A DNA stretch of 64,000 nt from Thalassia testudinum (Eukaryota > Streptophyta > Magnoliopsida > Alismatales > Hydrocharitaceae): NCBI GenBank assembly GCA_037157565.1, contig JAZHRO010000073.1:96636001-96700000 (forward strand), written 5' to 3'. The translations under genes and the position numbers were made by a program. Below the pieces are notes generated by a model that saw only the letters and a program-made list of their open reading frames with translations, made no database searches and was not told where the DNA came from. Positions 1 through 8,865 of this stretch are shown here, piece by piece (position 1 is the stretch's first letter; each line of letters starts with the position of its first letter).

Positions 1-35
1 TGATGGATCTGCAACTTGAAGGATTACAGGGCTAG

Positions 36-315
36 GCTTCAGATTGCCTCCCCAAGTTGTTCATACAAGTAGCTCGGAAGGATGTTCACCCCTGCACCCA
101 AATCAAGTAGAGCCTCATCAATCTGTAAGTCACCAATAACTACTGAGATGTATGGGGCTCCTGGGCCCTTAAGTTTCGGGGGTGTGCCATGTTGAACAAT
201 TGAGCTAACAGAATCAGGCAGGACAACTTTTGATTGGACTTGTTTCCTAGATTGCTGCTTTTTCGTGCACAGGTCCTTTAAGAAGTGGGCATAAGACAGA
301 ATCTGCCTGATAGCT
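36..315 (-). pseudogene. Retropepsin (aspartic protease) region of element A, frameshifted
   Basis: Minus-strand translation gives a gag-protease linker (SYAHFLKDLCTKKQQ), then VVIGDLQIDEALLDLGAGVN followed by ILPSYLYEQLG. This is the Athila-type protease block, with the catalytic Asp in the DLGA position of the usual D-[ST]-G-A motif. The frame stops just after YEQLG, but the next frame continues LKPSPVILQVADPS, the expected following residues, so a one-base frameshift lies near 40-50. In life it would process the Gag-Pol polyprotein inside virus-like particles. It is inactive here. The remaining pol would be left of position 1. Confidence 0.8.
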
Positions 316-859
316 TCAAGTAAGGCAGGTTAACCTACACTTGCTTGAAAGTTTCCATGATCTCATCCGTCTTATCTTTGGCTCCAGATGAGCTAGCAGA
401 AGTCTACACAGAGGTGGATAAGTGCTCTGGAAAGGGCACTCTCGATTTCTGGGTGGAAGGGTTGTCATGTCGCGTAAGGGGTGGAACAGGGGCAACTCTT
501 CCGGTGAGGTGATTTCAAGCAGAGAAGATTTGGGCAAGTCTTCTCCGATGGGGGTGAAAGTCGAGGTGGATGGTTTTTTAGGGAGTGAGAATATAGGAGC
601 ATTGGGTTTGGAAATTTCTTTTCCACTCCTCAGAATAGCCACCTCCTGGGCATGCTCCCTAAAGACAATCCCTTTTCCTTTAGGATTCTCCTTAGCAACA
701 CTAGGGAGCTTCCCAGTTTTCCTCTGTCTAACGGCCTCAACAAGGTGTCCTATTTGTGATTTCATCTCATGTATAGCCTTGTCATGAGATTGGATGATGG
801 CACCTTGACTTTCTTGCATAGTTTTCAACATTGCCTTCAATTCATCCATCTCAGAGGTC
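316..859 (-). pseudogene. C-terminal part of element A gag, downstream of the C1 insertion
   Basis: An open frame of about 177 codons with an internal ATG at 849 continues the gag interrupted at 5819. It has a charged helical stretch (MDELKAMLKTMQESQGAI), a GHLVEAVRQRKTGKLPS block and a Pro/Ser-rich tail, typical of the Athila gag linker before protease. A frameshift near 330-380 moves the reading frame before protease begins. Gag assembles the particle and binds genomic RNA. The ATG at 849 is not a natural start, because the protein really begins at 6962 on the far side of C1. Confidence 0.75.
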
Positions 860-864
860 TTAGG
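860..864. repeat. Target-site duplication of C1, left copy (TTAGG)
   Basis: TTAGG lies directly before the LTR start TGTGGATTCC and is repeated exactly after the other LTR at 5815-5819. This fixes both ends of the C1 insertion. Confidence 0.95.
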
Positions 865-2585
865 TGTGGATTCCCTACTCCGAGGGGGTGAGATCAGCGT
901 GATGTAAAAAAATGCGGAATTGAAAAAATACCAATCTCATAAAATAGACAAACACACAAAGTACACAAAGATTTTTAGGTGGAAACCCAAACCGGGTGAA
1001 AACAACCACCTAACCATCTCGAGTTAGGATTTTCTGATCAACCAAGTTGATCAAACCACTAACCGAATCACTTAAACGAGGGTGATTCAACCTCAATTAC
1101 AACCACGCTACTTTATACGAGGGTAGCGTACCTCAAACCCCTTCTCTTCACGAGAAGGATTTTGTCTCACGAAGGAGACGGGAATTCGCAAAGCGAATAC
1201 CCAACCAAATAACAAAGTAAAATAAACAACAATCCTATAGAGCCAACAAAGTAATTTAAACCTAGCTTCTATAGGAATTAAGATGCTTCCCTTTGCAAGG
1301 AGTGCGTCGATGACGCGGATGTGTGAATGACGGCGCAACGTCGCTCTCGTGAACTACGGCGGGAGAGCGGATGCGCAAATGCTTGATGCTCTCTAGATGA
1401 AGAATTAGAGCTTGGAGAGCAAAAGTTTTTCTTCTTAGGATCAAGAGACACAAAATGGTTTGAAAGTGTATTACAAAGTGTATTTTGGTGTCTCTAGGTG
1501 TATGTTTTTGTGCAAGAGGTTCCTCTCTATTTATAGAGGCCTTAGGAAGGCTTTGGAAGGCTTAGGAAAGGTTCCATAGCCGTTGGGAGCAAAGCCCAAG
1601 AGAATCAGGCTAAAATCAGGAACAATGATTACACTGACAGGCTTATCAGACGTTTGATCCTGGCATCAGATGTTTGGAAGATCACTTTAAGACGTCTGAA
1701 AATAAGGTCAGACATCTGATTTTAGGCGGGTCTCTTCTTGACTTGAATCAGATCTAAAAAGGGTTCTAGTGCAAGTCCATCAGACGACATACAGGATGTC
1801 TAGCACTATGTCTGGACATCTGGAAACCTACTTTTTCATGGGAATGGATTTCCAAGAGAGTGCAATGGCTAGAAAATCTCTGAGAAGAGATTTTGGGTCA
1901 GCTGAGGCAAAACAGTCATCTATCAAACGTCTGGAAAGTCCTAAGGATGTCTGATAAGGCTCTAACGGTCATATCCTTGAGTGTTTGCTAAGGGAGCCAA
2001 CGGTCCACTAATTGGATGTCTGGCAAAGTCATCAGACGTCTGGTCTAAGGTCTGGACGTCTAATTTCATCAGACAGAACTGAGAAGTCCAGCCTAAATGT
2101 TATCAGACGTCTGAATCAACAGTCAGACATCTTAAAACACATTATCAGACGTCTGATCTTGGAATTAGACGTCTGGAAATGCTGTTTGAACCCTATATTG
2201 GTTTTCTAAGTTCTCTACAGAAAGCCTAAGTATCCTATGGTTGTGCTGGTGTTCCTAGGACTATTGTTAGGGTACTTTGACGCTCTTTAACATGAATCTA
2301 AGTAACAAAAATAAAGAGCAACAAAAGAAACGAAAAATACAAGGAGTACAAGAGAAGGAAATCTATCCTGTTCTTCATCTCCTTCCTTCTTCAAGCTATC
2401 GCTCCTTGCGAATCTCTTCTGTTCTCCATCAAGCTCCTCCAATCTGTCCTGGATGCGAGCTTGAACTCCGTCTAATCACGTCTCCATTTGCAATTGACCT
2501 GAAATCTAAGACTTCAAGTGCAAATGTTAAATGACACGTGTTTTGTTATCATCAAAACAATGATCGTGGTGCTCTAGCACCAACA
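865..2585 (-). repeat. C1 3' LTR
   Basis: Begins TGTGGATTCC and ends CACCAACA on the plus strand, so TGTTGGTG...CCACA in element sense. It aligns end to end with 4081-5814 with scattered substitutions and small gaps. A TATA-like CTATAAATAG (minus strand) lies at 1527-1536. The stretch 1640-2180 is packed with AGACGTCT-like palindromes. The small ORFs inside it are not genes. Confidence 0.93.
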
Positions 2586-2600
2586 ATCTCCCCCTTTTTG
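2586..2600 (-). other. C1 polypurine tract
   Basis: Directly next to the 3' LTR, the minus strand reads a run of A then GGGGGAGAT. This is the plus-strand DNA priming site expected at the end of an LTR-element interior, and it fixes the minus-strand orientation. C2 has a matching AAAATGGGGGAGATTA just before its own 3' LTR. Confidence 0.85.
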
Positions 2601-2911
2601 ATGATGACAAAATCATAAAAAATAATGCAAAAAATCCTCCGCCTTTTTGACATTATCAAAAAGGTTTAATTGATTTTACATTTCCTATAACTCCCCCTTA
2701 AAACATGCTCTTCTATGAATTTCTTTTAAACAAGAGTAATGTCCTCCCTTTTTTGTAACAACAAGATAGTTGTTATTTTTCTCCCGCTTACTAACGGAAA
2801 TTTAGCTAACTTGCATCTCCCCCTTAAAAATTGACAATTAGCTCATAATTTTTTAACTCCCCCTATCTAAATGCTAATAATAAGAGGATAGGGTAAAGGG
2901 TTTTACCTCAC
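2601..2911 (-). other. C1 3' untranslated interior
   Basis: No ORF. The sequence is AT-rich with several pyrimidine runs (CTCCCCCTTAAAA type) that are secondary polypurine-like runs on the element strand. C2 has the equivalent stretch at 42370-42660. I see nothing else in it. Confidence 0.6.
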
Positions 2912-3181
2912 CTACCATGGCCAATAAAATGGCCCAAATGGTGGTGGTGGATGCCACATTGGATGGGGCTCCCATCCGTAGCTTGGAGGTTCGGGCATCA
3001 GCGCCGGTCTCCAGTCTAGTGGTCGACGTGCAGCGGGATCATTGTTTGTCCGCCGTCTCATCGATCTTCTCCTCCTTGGTCTACTCCTTGGTCCTCCCAA
3101 TTCGAGTTGACTAGCCTTGAGCTTGTAGGTCCAGTCCTTCGTGTTGTAGTTATCCCTGAAACCTACAAAACAAGATTCCAA
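2912..3181 (-). pseudogene. C1 gag C-terminal segment with Trp/Pro-rich tail
   Basis: Frame of 89 codons beginning ESCFVGFRDNYNTKDWTYKL, then a basic Arg-rich patch and a tail ending HPPPPFGPFYWPW and a stop. C2 encodes the same block (VESYFVGFKGSYN...WTYKLKNGQLELGG...PPPFGPFYWPW) in frame with its coiled-coil region, so in C1 a single-base frameshift near 3280 has cut it off from the main gag frame. Its start codon is therefore not a true start. The Pro/Trp tail has no function I can name; it is conserved between both copies. Confidence 0.65.
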
Positions 3182-3276
3182 TTCTTTTTTCGGTATCCAA
3201 GTGGGCTTGGATCCGGATCTGTTACCGGGTCTCCTTGATGGAGATCCTTTCTTAATCTTAGGGCTATATAAATTAT

Positions 3277-4023
3277 CTACTTGATTAATTTGTTAGAGCT
3301 TTCCCTAAGACATGCAATTTCTTTTTCTATAGTATTCATCTTAGTTTTTAAATCACAGATTTCTAACTTTAAACTATCATTTTCCTTAATCAATTTGTTA
3401 TTTTCATTGATGAGGTTATGATTTTCTAATAATAGGTTATCAATTTTAGGACTAGCTTCTATGTCCTTAAGTTGTTTTTCTAACCTATCATTTTCATTTT
3501 TAAGAAAACTAAGATTCTTTTTCATGCTTTTGTTTTCTATTTTTAGTGATTTACTAAGCTCATACAACTCATTAAAAGCATCTTGTAAATCCGAGTTTAC
3601 CTCATTGTCGCTGTCGTCGCTGTCATTATCCGTGATGGCCATGAATCCAAGGCACGCGGTTTCCTTCTTCTCGAGATCTTCTTCCGAGCTCATCTCCTCA
3701 TGAGTGCCTTCCAACCTCCTCCATATCTTGTGGGCGGTGGTGCACTCTTGGATTCGTTCGAATTCCTTCGGACTCAACGCGCAATACAAGACGTTCATTA
3801 CCTTTGCGTTGAGGTTGAGATTCCGAACCTGATCTTCTGAGTAACTTTTTGTGGGTTTCTTGGGAATTACAAATGCGGATTCGCATTTTTCCCACACCCG
3901 GAAGTCGTAGGCCTGCAACCACATAGTCATACGATTTTTCCAATAAACTAAATCTATACCTGCAATGTATGGTGGTCGCGAGGTATCGTGTCCTTCGGTG
4001 CACACGAACGCTTTTCCCTCCAT
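3277..4023 (-). CDS. C1 copia-type Gag polyprotein (capsid domain plus coiled coil), knuckle deleted
   Basis: ATG at 4023 follows the primer site by about 40 nt, as expected. Residues 1-110 form the copia gag capsid region (LVYWKNRMTMWLQAYDF, then NVLYCALSPKEFERIQECTT and HKIWRRLEGTHEE). It then jumps to an acidic block (TACLGFMAITDNDSDDSDNE) and a long coiled coil rich in Leu/Lys/Glu/Asn to residue 248. Compared with C2, the stretch coding the middle of gag and the CCHC zinc knuckle is missing, a deletion of roughly 600 bp. The ORF stops where a frameshift separates the 2912-3181 tail. Gag would package RNA; without the knuckle this copy is probably defective. It may still be translated. Confidence 0.8.
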   Translation of the reverse strand: MEGKAFVCTEGHDTSRPPYIAGIDLVYWKNRMTMWLQAYDFRVWEKCESAFVIPKKPTKSYSEDQVRNLNLNAKVMNVLYCALSPKEFERIQECTTAHKIWRRLEGTHEEMSSEEDLEKKETACLGFMAITDNDSDDSDNEVNSDLQDAFNELYELSKSLKIENKSMKKNLSFLKNENDRLEKQLKDIEASPKIDNLLLENHNLINENNKLIKENDSLKLEICDLKTKMNTIEKEIACLRESSNKLIK

Positions 4024-4063
4024 ATCTGGATCCTCGCTGGTTTGTAATGCCGATAACGCGAGA

Positions 4064-4078
4064 CCTGCTCTGATACCA
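4064..4078 (-). promoter_or_regulatory. C1 primer-binding site (tRNA-iMet type)
   Basis: The minus strand reads TGGTATCAGAGCAGG two bases inside the 5' LTR. This matches the complement of the plant initiator tRNA-Met 3' end (TGGTATCAGAGC), the standard copia primer. It assigns the superfamily and the strand. Confidence 0.92.
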
Positions 4079-4742
4079 ATTGTGGATTCCCTACTCAGAG
4101 GGGGTGCGATCAGTGTGACGTAAAAAAATGCGGAATTGAAAAAATACCAATCTCACAAAATAGACAAACACACAAAGTACACAAAGATTTTTAGGTGGAA
4201 ACCTAAAACGGGTGAAAACCACCACCTAACCCTCTCGAGTTAGGATTTTTCGATCAACCAAGTTGATCAAACCACTAACCGAATCACTTAAACGAGGGTG
4301 ATTCAACCTCAATTACAACCACGCTACTTTATACGAGGGTAGCGTACCTCAAACCCCTTCTCTTCATGAGAAGGATTTTGTCTCATGAAGGAGACGGGAA
4401 TTCGCAAAGCGAATACCCAACCAAATAATAAAGTAAAATAAACAACAATCCTATAGAGCCAACAAAGTAATTTAAACCTAGCTTCTATAGGAATTAAGAT
4501 GCTTCCCTTTGCAAGGAGTGCGTCGACGATGCAGATGTGTGAATGAAGGTGTAATGTCGCTCTCGTGAACTATGGCGGGAGAGCGGATGCGCAAATGCTT
4601 GATGCTCTCTAGATGAAGAATTAGAGCTTGGAGAGCAAAAGCTTTTCTTCTTAGGATCAAGAGACACAAAATGGTTTGAAAGTGTATTACAAAGTGTATT
4701 TTGGTGTCTCTAGGTGTATGTTTTTGTGTAAGAGGTTCCTCT

Positions 4743-4752
4743 CTATTTATAG
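4743..4752 (-). promoter_or_regulatory. TATA box of C1 5' LTR
   Basis: The minus strand reads CTATAAATAG in the context GGCCTCTATAAATAGAGAGG. It is conserved at 1527-1536 in the other LTR, and at 39891-39900 and 43734-43743 in C2. It is the likely Pol II promoter of the element transcript. Confidence 0.7.
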
Positions 4753-4854
4753 AGGCCTTAGGAAGGCTTTGGAAGGCTTAGGAAAGGTTCCATAGCCATT
4801 GGGAGCAAAGCCCAAGAGAATCAGGCCAAAATCAGGAATAATGATTGCACTGAC

Positions 4855-5410
4855 AGGCTTATCAAACGTCTGATCCTGGCATCAGACGTCTGGTATATCA
4901 CTTTAATATGTCTGAAAATAAGGTCAGACATCTGATTTTGGGCAGGTCTCTTCCTGACTTGAATCAGATCTAAACAGGGTTCTAGTGCAAGTCCATCAGA
5001 CGACATACAGGACGTCTGGCACTATGTCTAGACGTCTGGAAACCTACTTTTTCGTGGGAATGGATTTCCAAGAGAGTGCAATGGCTAGAAAATCTCTGAG
5101 AAGAGATTTTGGGTCAGCCGAGGCAAAACGGTCATCTATCAGACGTCTGGAAAGTCCTAAGGACGTCTGATAAGGCTCTAACGGTCATATCCTTGAGTGT
5201 TTGCTAAGGCAGCGAACGGTCTACTAATTGGACGTCTGGCAAAGTCATCAGATGTCTTCTAAGACGTCTGGTCTAAGGTCTGGACGTCTAATTTCATCAG
5301 ACAGAACTGAGAAGTCCAGCCTAAATGTTATCAGACATCTGAATCAACAGTCAAACATCTTAAAACACATTATCAGGCGTCTGATCTTGGAATTAGACGT
5401 CTGGAAATGC
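4855..5410. repeat. Array of AGACGTCT palindromes in the C1 LTR U3
   Basis: By eye about twenty matches to AGACGTCT or one-step variants, often inside TCAGACGTCTGA or GACGTCTGG, occur within about 550 bp. Exact AGACGTCT occurs around 4880, 5030, 5140, 5262 and 5394. Most variants are ACGT to ACAT or ATGT, as CpG deamination would produce. Spacing is irregular, so this is not a simple tandem repeat. The array sits upstream of the TATA box, as an enhancer would. Confidence 0.75.
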
Positions 5411-5814
5411 TGTTTGAATCCTATATTGGTTTTCTAAGTTCTTTACAGAAAGCCTAAGTATCCTAGGGTTGTGCTGGTGTTCCTAGGACTACTGTTAGGG
5501 TACTTTGAGGCTCTTTAACATGAATCTAAGTAACAAAAATAAAGAGAAACAAAAGAAACGAAAAATACAAGGAGTATAAGAGAAGGAAATCTATCCTATT
5601 CTTCATCTCCTTCCTTCTTCAAGCTATCACTTCACGCAAATCTCTTCTGTTCTCCATCAAGCTCCTCCAATCCATCCTGGATGCGAGCTTGAACTTCGTC
5701 TAATTACGTCTCCACTTGCAATTGACCTGAAATCTAAGACTTTAAGTGCAAGTGTTAAATGACACGTGTTTTGTTATCATCAAAACAAATGATCGTGGTG
5801 CTCTAGCACCGACA

Positions 5815-5819
5815 TTAGG
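5815..5819. repeat. Target-site duplication of C1, right copy (TTAGG)
   Basis: Exact copy of 860-864, immediately outside the LTR end CCGACA. Confidence 0.95.
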
Positions 5820-6962
5820 TTGGGCAAAGGTCTGAGATTGGTTCATTTGATGGTTTTGAAAGGATTGTGGTTTATAATTCCCTGAATTTGAGACATTTCC
5901 TTCTCTCCATGAAAAGTTTGGATGGTTCCTCCATCCCTCATTATAAGTGTTGGAAAAAAGGTCATTACGAGGTCTAGGACGGAACCCTTGAGCAGCATTC
6001 AGATCCGCTTGTACAAGCTCAGGGAATTGGGAGGCCAAGTGGCAATCCACAGTGGCATGTGTATTGCCTTGGCAAATTGAGCATTCGGAAGCTTGGGATG
6101 TGGTGGTGTTAGATACGAATGGACTTGGGTTCGACATAAGCCTTTCCTTATTTTGATTCAATAATTGAATCTGATAGGCTAAATTTTGCGTGTCCCTTGC
6201 CTTATTCGCCTCCAACTTTCTTTGTATGAGAGTGGGCTTTTTATCCATGTAGGTAGAATTCAAGTGAATAGCATTCTCACTCAAAGTATCAAAAAGGTTC
6301 CAAGCTTCATCCTCAGTCTTAGATAGAAAGGTTCCTGCACAGGCACCATCCACAGTTTGCGTATGTGAATCATTAAGTTCGGTGTAGAACCTTTCAACAA
6401 GTTGCCATTTAGGCAGCTGGTGATGTGGGCAAAGTCTCAGCAAATCATTAAAGTGCTCCCACGCATCATGGAAAGCTTCCCCATCCTTTTGAACAAAACT
6501 CATAATTTCCCTCCTAAAGTGATTGGTTTTTCTCATGGGGAAGTACTTCTTCAAAAACTCCTTCAGGGCATCGCAGGTGTTAATATCATCAAGGGTGTGA
6601 TACCAATACTTGTCTTTGTCCTTAAGGGAGAAGGGAAAGAGGGTCTGCATTTGAGCATCATCAGTAACGCCCTGCAGCTTCACCGTGGAACAGACCTCGG
6701 TGAATTCCTCTATATTCCTATAAGGGTCTTCCCTAGCAGTACCATAAAAGGAGGGCAACAAGGATATGGTACTGCTTTTGATCTCATAAGGATTGTCCCC
6801 TCCAGGTCTACGTAGTGCAAGGCCGGCTTGATTGGTTGGAATGAAATATTCCTTAAGGCTCCTTTGATCGGCCATTTCTACCCTTGGAAGGTTTCTTCTT
6901 AAGATTCTTTCAGGTTTAGGATCAAACACAAGTTGTCTCCTAATAGAACGCCTACCAAGCAT
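5815..6962 (-). pseudogene. N-terminal two thirds of Athila-like Gag (element A), cut by C1
   Basis: ATG at 6962, then a basic leader (MLGRRSIRRQ), MADQRSLKEYF and the retrotransposon gag domain around residues 60-230 (FYGTAREDPYRNIEEF, WYHTLDDINTCDALKEFLKK, FRREIMSFVQKDGEAFHDAW). Residues about 295-310 hold a CCHC knuckle, C-SIC-QGNTHATVDC. The frame is open to the C1 insertion at FAQPN; the last codons of the open frame come from the C1 LTR. This is the particle-forming, RNA-binding protein of an Athila-type element. The continuation is at 316-859. A disrupted but otherwise well kept copy, suggesting C1 arrived before much decay. Confidence 0.88.
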
Positions 6963-7947
6963 GCACTACAAACACAATTCAAAAGAACTTGTTCAGTCTT
7001 TACAAATTTAGGCTTTTGACTTTAGTTCAAATTGTAGGTGACAAAGCAAGTTGTCCAATCAATTACGCGCCTATTGTCAACCTTTGAAATGACTAAAAAG
7101 ACCTAGTTGGAGCTTAGGTGTTCTTCCCTAAATCTCAAATGGTAGGGCAAATCCAAAGATGGAAGATCGAGGATGCAAGTAGTCCTAAGCCTTCCTTTGA
7201 AGCTGTGCTTTCGCAGTGCTTCTAAACTACCCCCAAAAACCCGTGATAGGGTATCCCCCTCTTTGGATTTACAAAACCTTTGATCTCAAGTTCCGAACAC
7301 TTCAGAATCCAACGGTAGGAGGGCTCTTGTCCTAGTCGTTTCAAGACTTAGGAGTGTCTAAATGTGTGCCGTGGTGCAAAATATATAAGTGTGCATACAC
7401 CACAAAAAGATTTTGAATTTTGAATCGCACACCATGTTTGAAAATCAAGTCCTTGATTTTTAAATGTCCCTCCTTTAATTAGTCCTTTTTCAAGAATATA
7501 TGTGACCACTTGTTAGATCGCTTCAAGATAGATTATGTGGTCTAAAAATTAATTCAAATGGATTTGCATGACAGGTAGAAATGCAAAGTTAGAAATGCAT
7601 ACCTGATTCCAGCATTCTTCATGCAATATGCAAGACAAGAATTAGATCTAGATGCTGCCCATTCAGTCCTAAATGATTCGACCTAAGGTAGGAGCTTCTA
7701 GCAGATAGCTCATTTTTTTTTGTTTTTTTTTTAGCTACTTATGCACAAGCAAATTAAAGGGTAAACAATCCACAAAATAAATTAAAAACCTAAATCTAAA
7801 GAAAAGGGAATAAGCTCCCAAAAATCTGCCCCAATTACTACAAGGGCGAGAAAATAGAAATAAAACTTATGAAACGGAAAATCTCCTATAGAGGCAGAAT
7901 CCAAGTCTCCTTTGTCTTCCCTGCAAGTAAGCGTCGCTCAAGGTTAA
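6963..7947 (-). other. Leader (5' untranslated region) of element A, left part
   Basis: No ORF of note. A long leader between primer site and gag is usual for Athila/Tat elements. It is interrupted by B1 at 7948 and resumes at 17894-18040. A short poly-T/A run is at about 7709-7732. Confidence 0.65.
7943..7947. repeat. Target-site duplication of B1, left copy (GTTAA)
   Basis: GTTAA before TGTTGACGTG is matched by GTTGA at 17894-17898 after the other LTR. Four of five bases agree, with one transition. Confidence 0.75.
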
Positions 7948-8185
7948 TGTTGACGTGTTCTTGATCGTGTTTTAACAGCTAATTACGTCGTAGTATAGGT
8001 GATCAAGCGTTGTCAACAAATAAAAGTTTTATTACTCAAAAACCTAAGTATCTGAGGTCGAACACAGGGAGCAATTGGAATTATTACTAATCTCAAGAAT
8101 GTACTTGAACACTTAATTACTCAAAACATAATTCAAATATAAATGCATGAGTTTGAAAAGTAATTGTGGCAAAAAGAAGAATTTG

Positions 8186-8211
8186 GACGTCTGATCCCAT
8201 GATCAGACGTC
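8186..8211. repeat. Inverted repeat built from the AGACGTC motif
   Basis: GACGTCTGATC, a 4-nt loop, then GATCAGACGTC: perfect 11-bp arms. The same structure is at 15356-15381, with weaker forms at about 28288-28313 and 55735-55762. It is the same palindrome that fills the copia LTRs. Confidence 0.8.
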
Positions 8212-8224
8212 TTAAAAATATGTT

Positions 8225-8490
8225 TCCCTTCTCTTATTCTTCTTCTAATTTTCTTCCTTTCTTCTTCTTTGTGCTTCTTTCTTCATATTTTCTTCTGCAG
8301 TTTCTTTCTCTATATAGGTCTTCTTCTTCTTCCTTGGTTCTATTTTCCTTTGCCTTCAGTTTCTCTTCTTCTTCTGCTTGTCTTTACCTTTCTCTATTAC
8401 TTCTTTCTTCTTCAGTTCTTCTTCTCTTTTTCCTTCGCCTCTTCCTTTCCTTCTCTTTTTCCTCTGCAATGTCTTCCTTCTTCTAATTTT
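8225..8490. repeat. Pyrimidine-rich (TTC/CTT) tract in B1 3' LTR
   Basis: Nearly continuous TTCTTCTTCC-type sequence. The matching tract is at 15395-15700 in the other LTR. It yields spurious Ser/Leu/Phe-rich ORFs in all plus-strand frames, which I do not treat as coding. Confidence 0.8.
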
Positions 8491-8556
8491 GCTAGCAACG
8501 GCTAAGTGTTAGCTTGCTTTCTCTATCTGGCTTCCCTGCACAAACCACAAAGGAGC

Positions 8557-8797
8557 AAAACCTAACCCTCTACCCACACCCGCATGTCTCTCTCTCTATG
8601 TAAACCACTCTCAGCATGCTCTCCCAGAGTCGGGTAAATGGGTCGGATCGCGCGCCTGGGTCCAGGCGCACCAGCGTAAGGGTGGTGCGAGAAGAGTGCT
8701 TAGGGCAGTGTCGGGTCGGGTCGCCAGATCCGTGTGGTGAAATCACGAACGAGGTGGTGAGAATAGGTGAGGGACCTCACCCCATGTGCGTTCGGAG
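8557..8797 (-). other. Possible ~240-nt Pol III-like transcribed segment in B1 3' LTR
   Basis: Inference only. Counting from the TATA-like box as in plant U6 genes puts a start near 8797. A perfect hairpin (GGTGAGG GA CCTCACC) follows at 8766-8781. On the minus strand no TTTT occurs until 8557-8560. Equivalent intervals of 237-239 nt exist in three other LTR copies. It may instead be simply R-U5 of the ordinary Pol II transcript. Confidence 0.25.
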
Positions 8798-8821
8798 GCA
8801 ATGAGGCTATAACACAAAAAC

Positions 8822-8865
8822 ATTATAAATCACTCCAGCACTTTGTGACTTCACGATGTGGGACT
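8822..8865 (-). promoter_or_regulatory. snRNA-type USE plus TATA-like box, copy 1 (B1 3' LTR)
   Basis: The minus strand has AGTCCCACATCG (8854-8865), then 24 nt, then TTTATAAT (8822-8829). The first is the upstream sequence element of plant snRNA genes. A 24-nt gap is the Pol III (U6) type; Pol II snRNA genes have a gap about 10 bp longer. It sits about two thirds of the way into the LTR, where the U3/R border would be. Confidence 0.6.

Larger units (their letters stand above)
865..5814 (-). mobile_element. C1: gag-only (non-autonomous) Ty1/copia LTR retrotransposon
   Basis: Two LTRs of about 1.72 kb (865-2585 and 4081-5814) with TG...CA ends flank a 1.5-kb interior. A perfect 5-bp duplication TTAGG surrounds the element. 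On the minus strand the interior starts with an initiator-tRNA-Met primer site, encodes a copia-type gag in two frames and ends with a polypurine tract. There is no room for protease, integrase, RT or RNase H, so it must have been mobilised by a helper. C2 (38857-44362) has the same plan. It sits inside the gag of element A. Confidence 0.93.
4081..5814 (-). repeat. C1 5' LTR
   Basis: Starts TGTGGATTCC and ends CACCGACA on the plus strand. It carries the element promoter (TATA-like at 4743-4752). In element sense U3 is about 1060 bp and R-U5 about 660 bp. It is the partner of 865-2585, and the two differ by scattered substitutions, many of them CG to TG or CA. Confidence 0.93.

Noticed and set aside
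4064..4080. tRNA-like sequences near LTR edges (also 15096, 18041, 20524, 40563, 58603)
   Set aside because: Only about 18 nt matching tRNA 3' ends; these are primer sites, not tRNA genes.
8166..8505. Ser/Leu/Phe-rich ORFs resembling membrane proteins (also 15318-15725, 28255-28624, 55374-55736)
   Set aside because: They are shadows of the pyrimidine-rich tract within the B-family LTRs and differ between copies by frameshifting indels.
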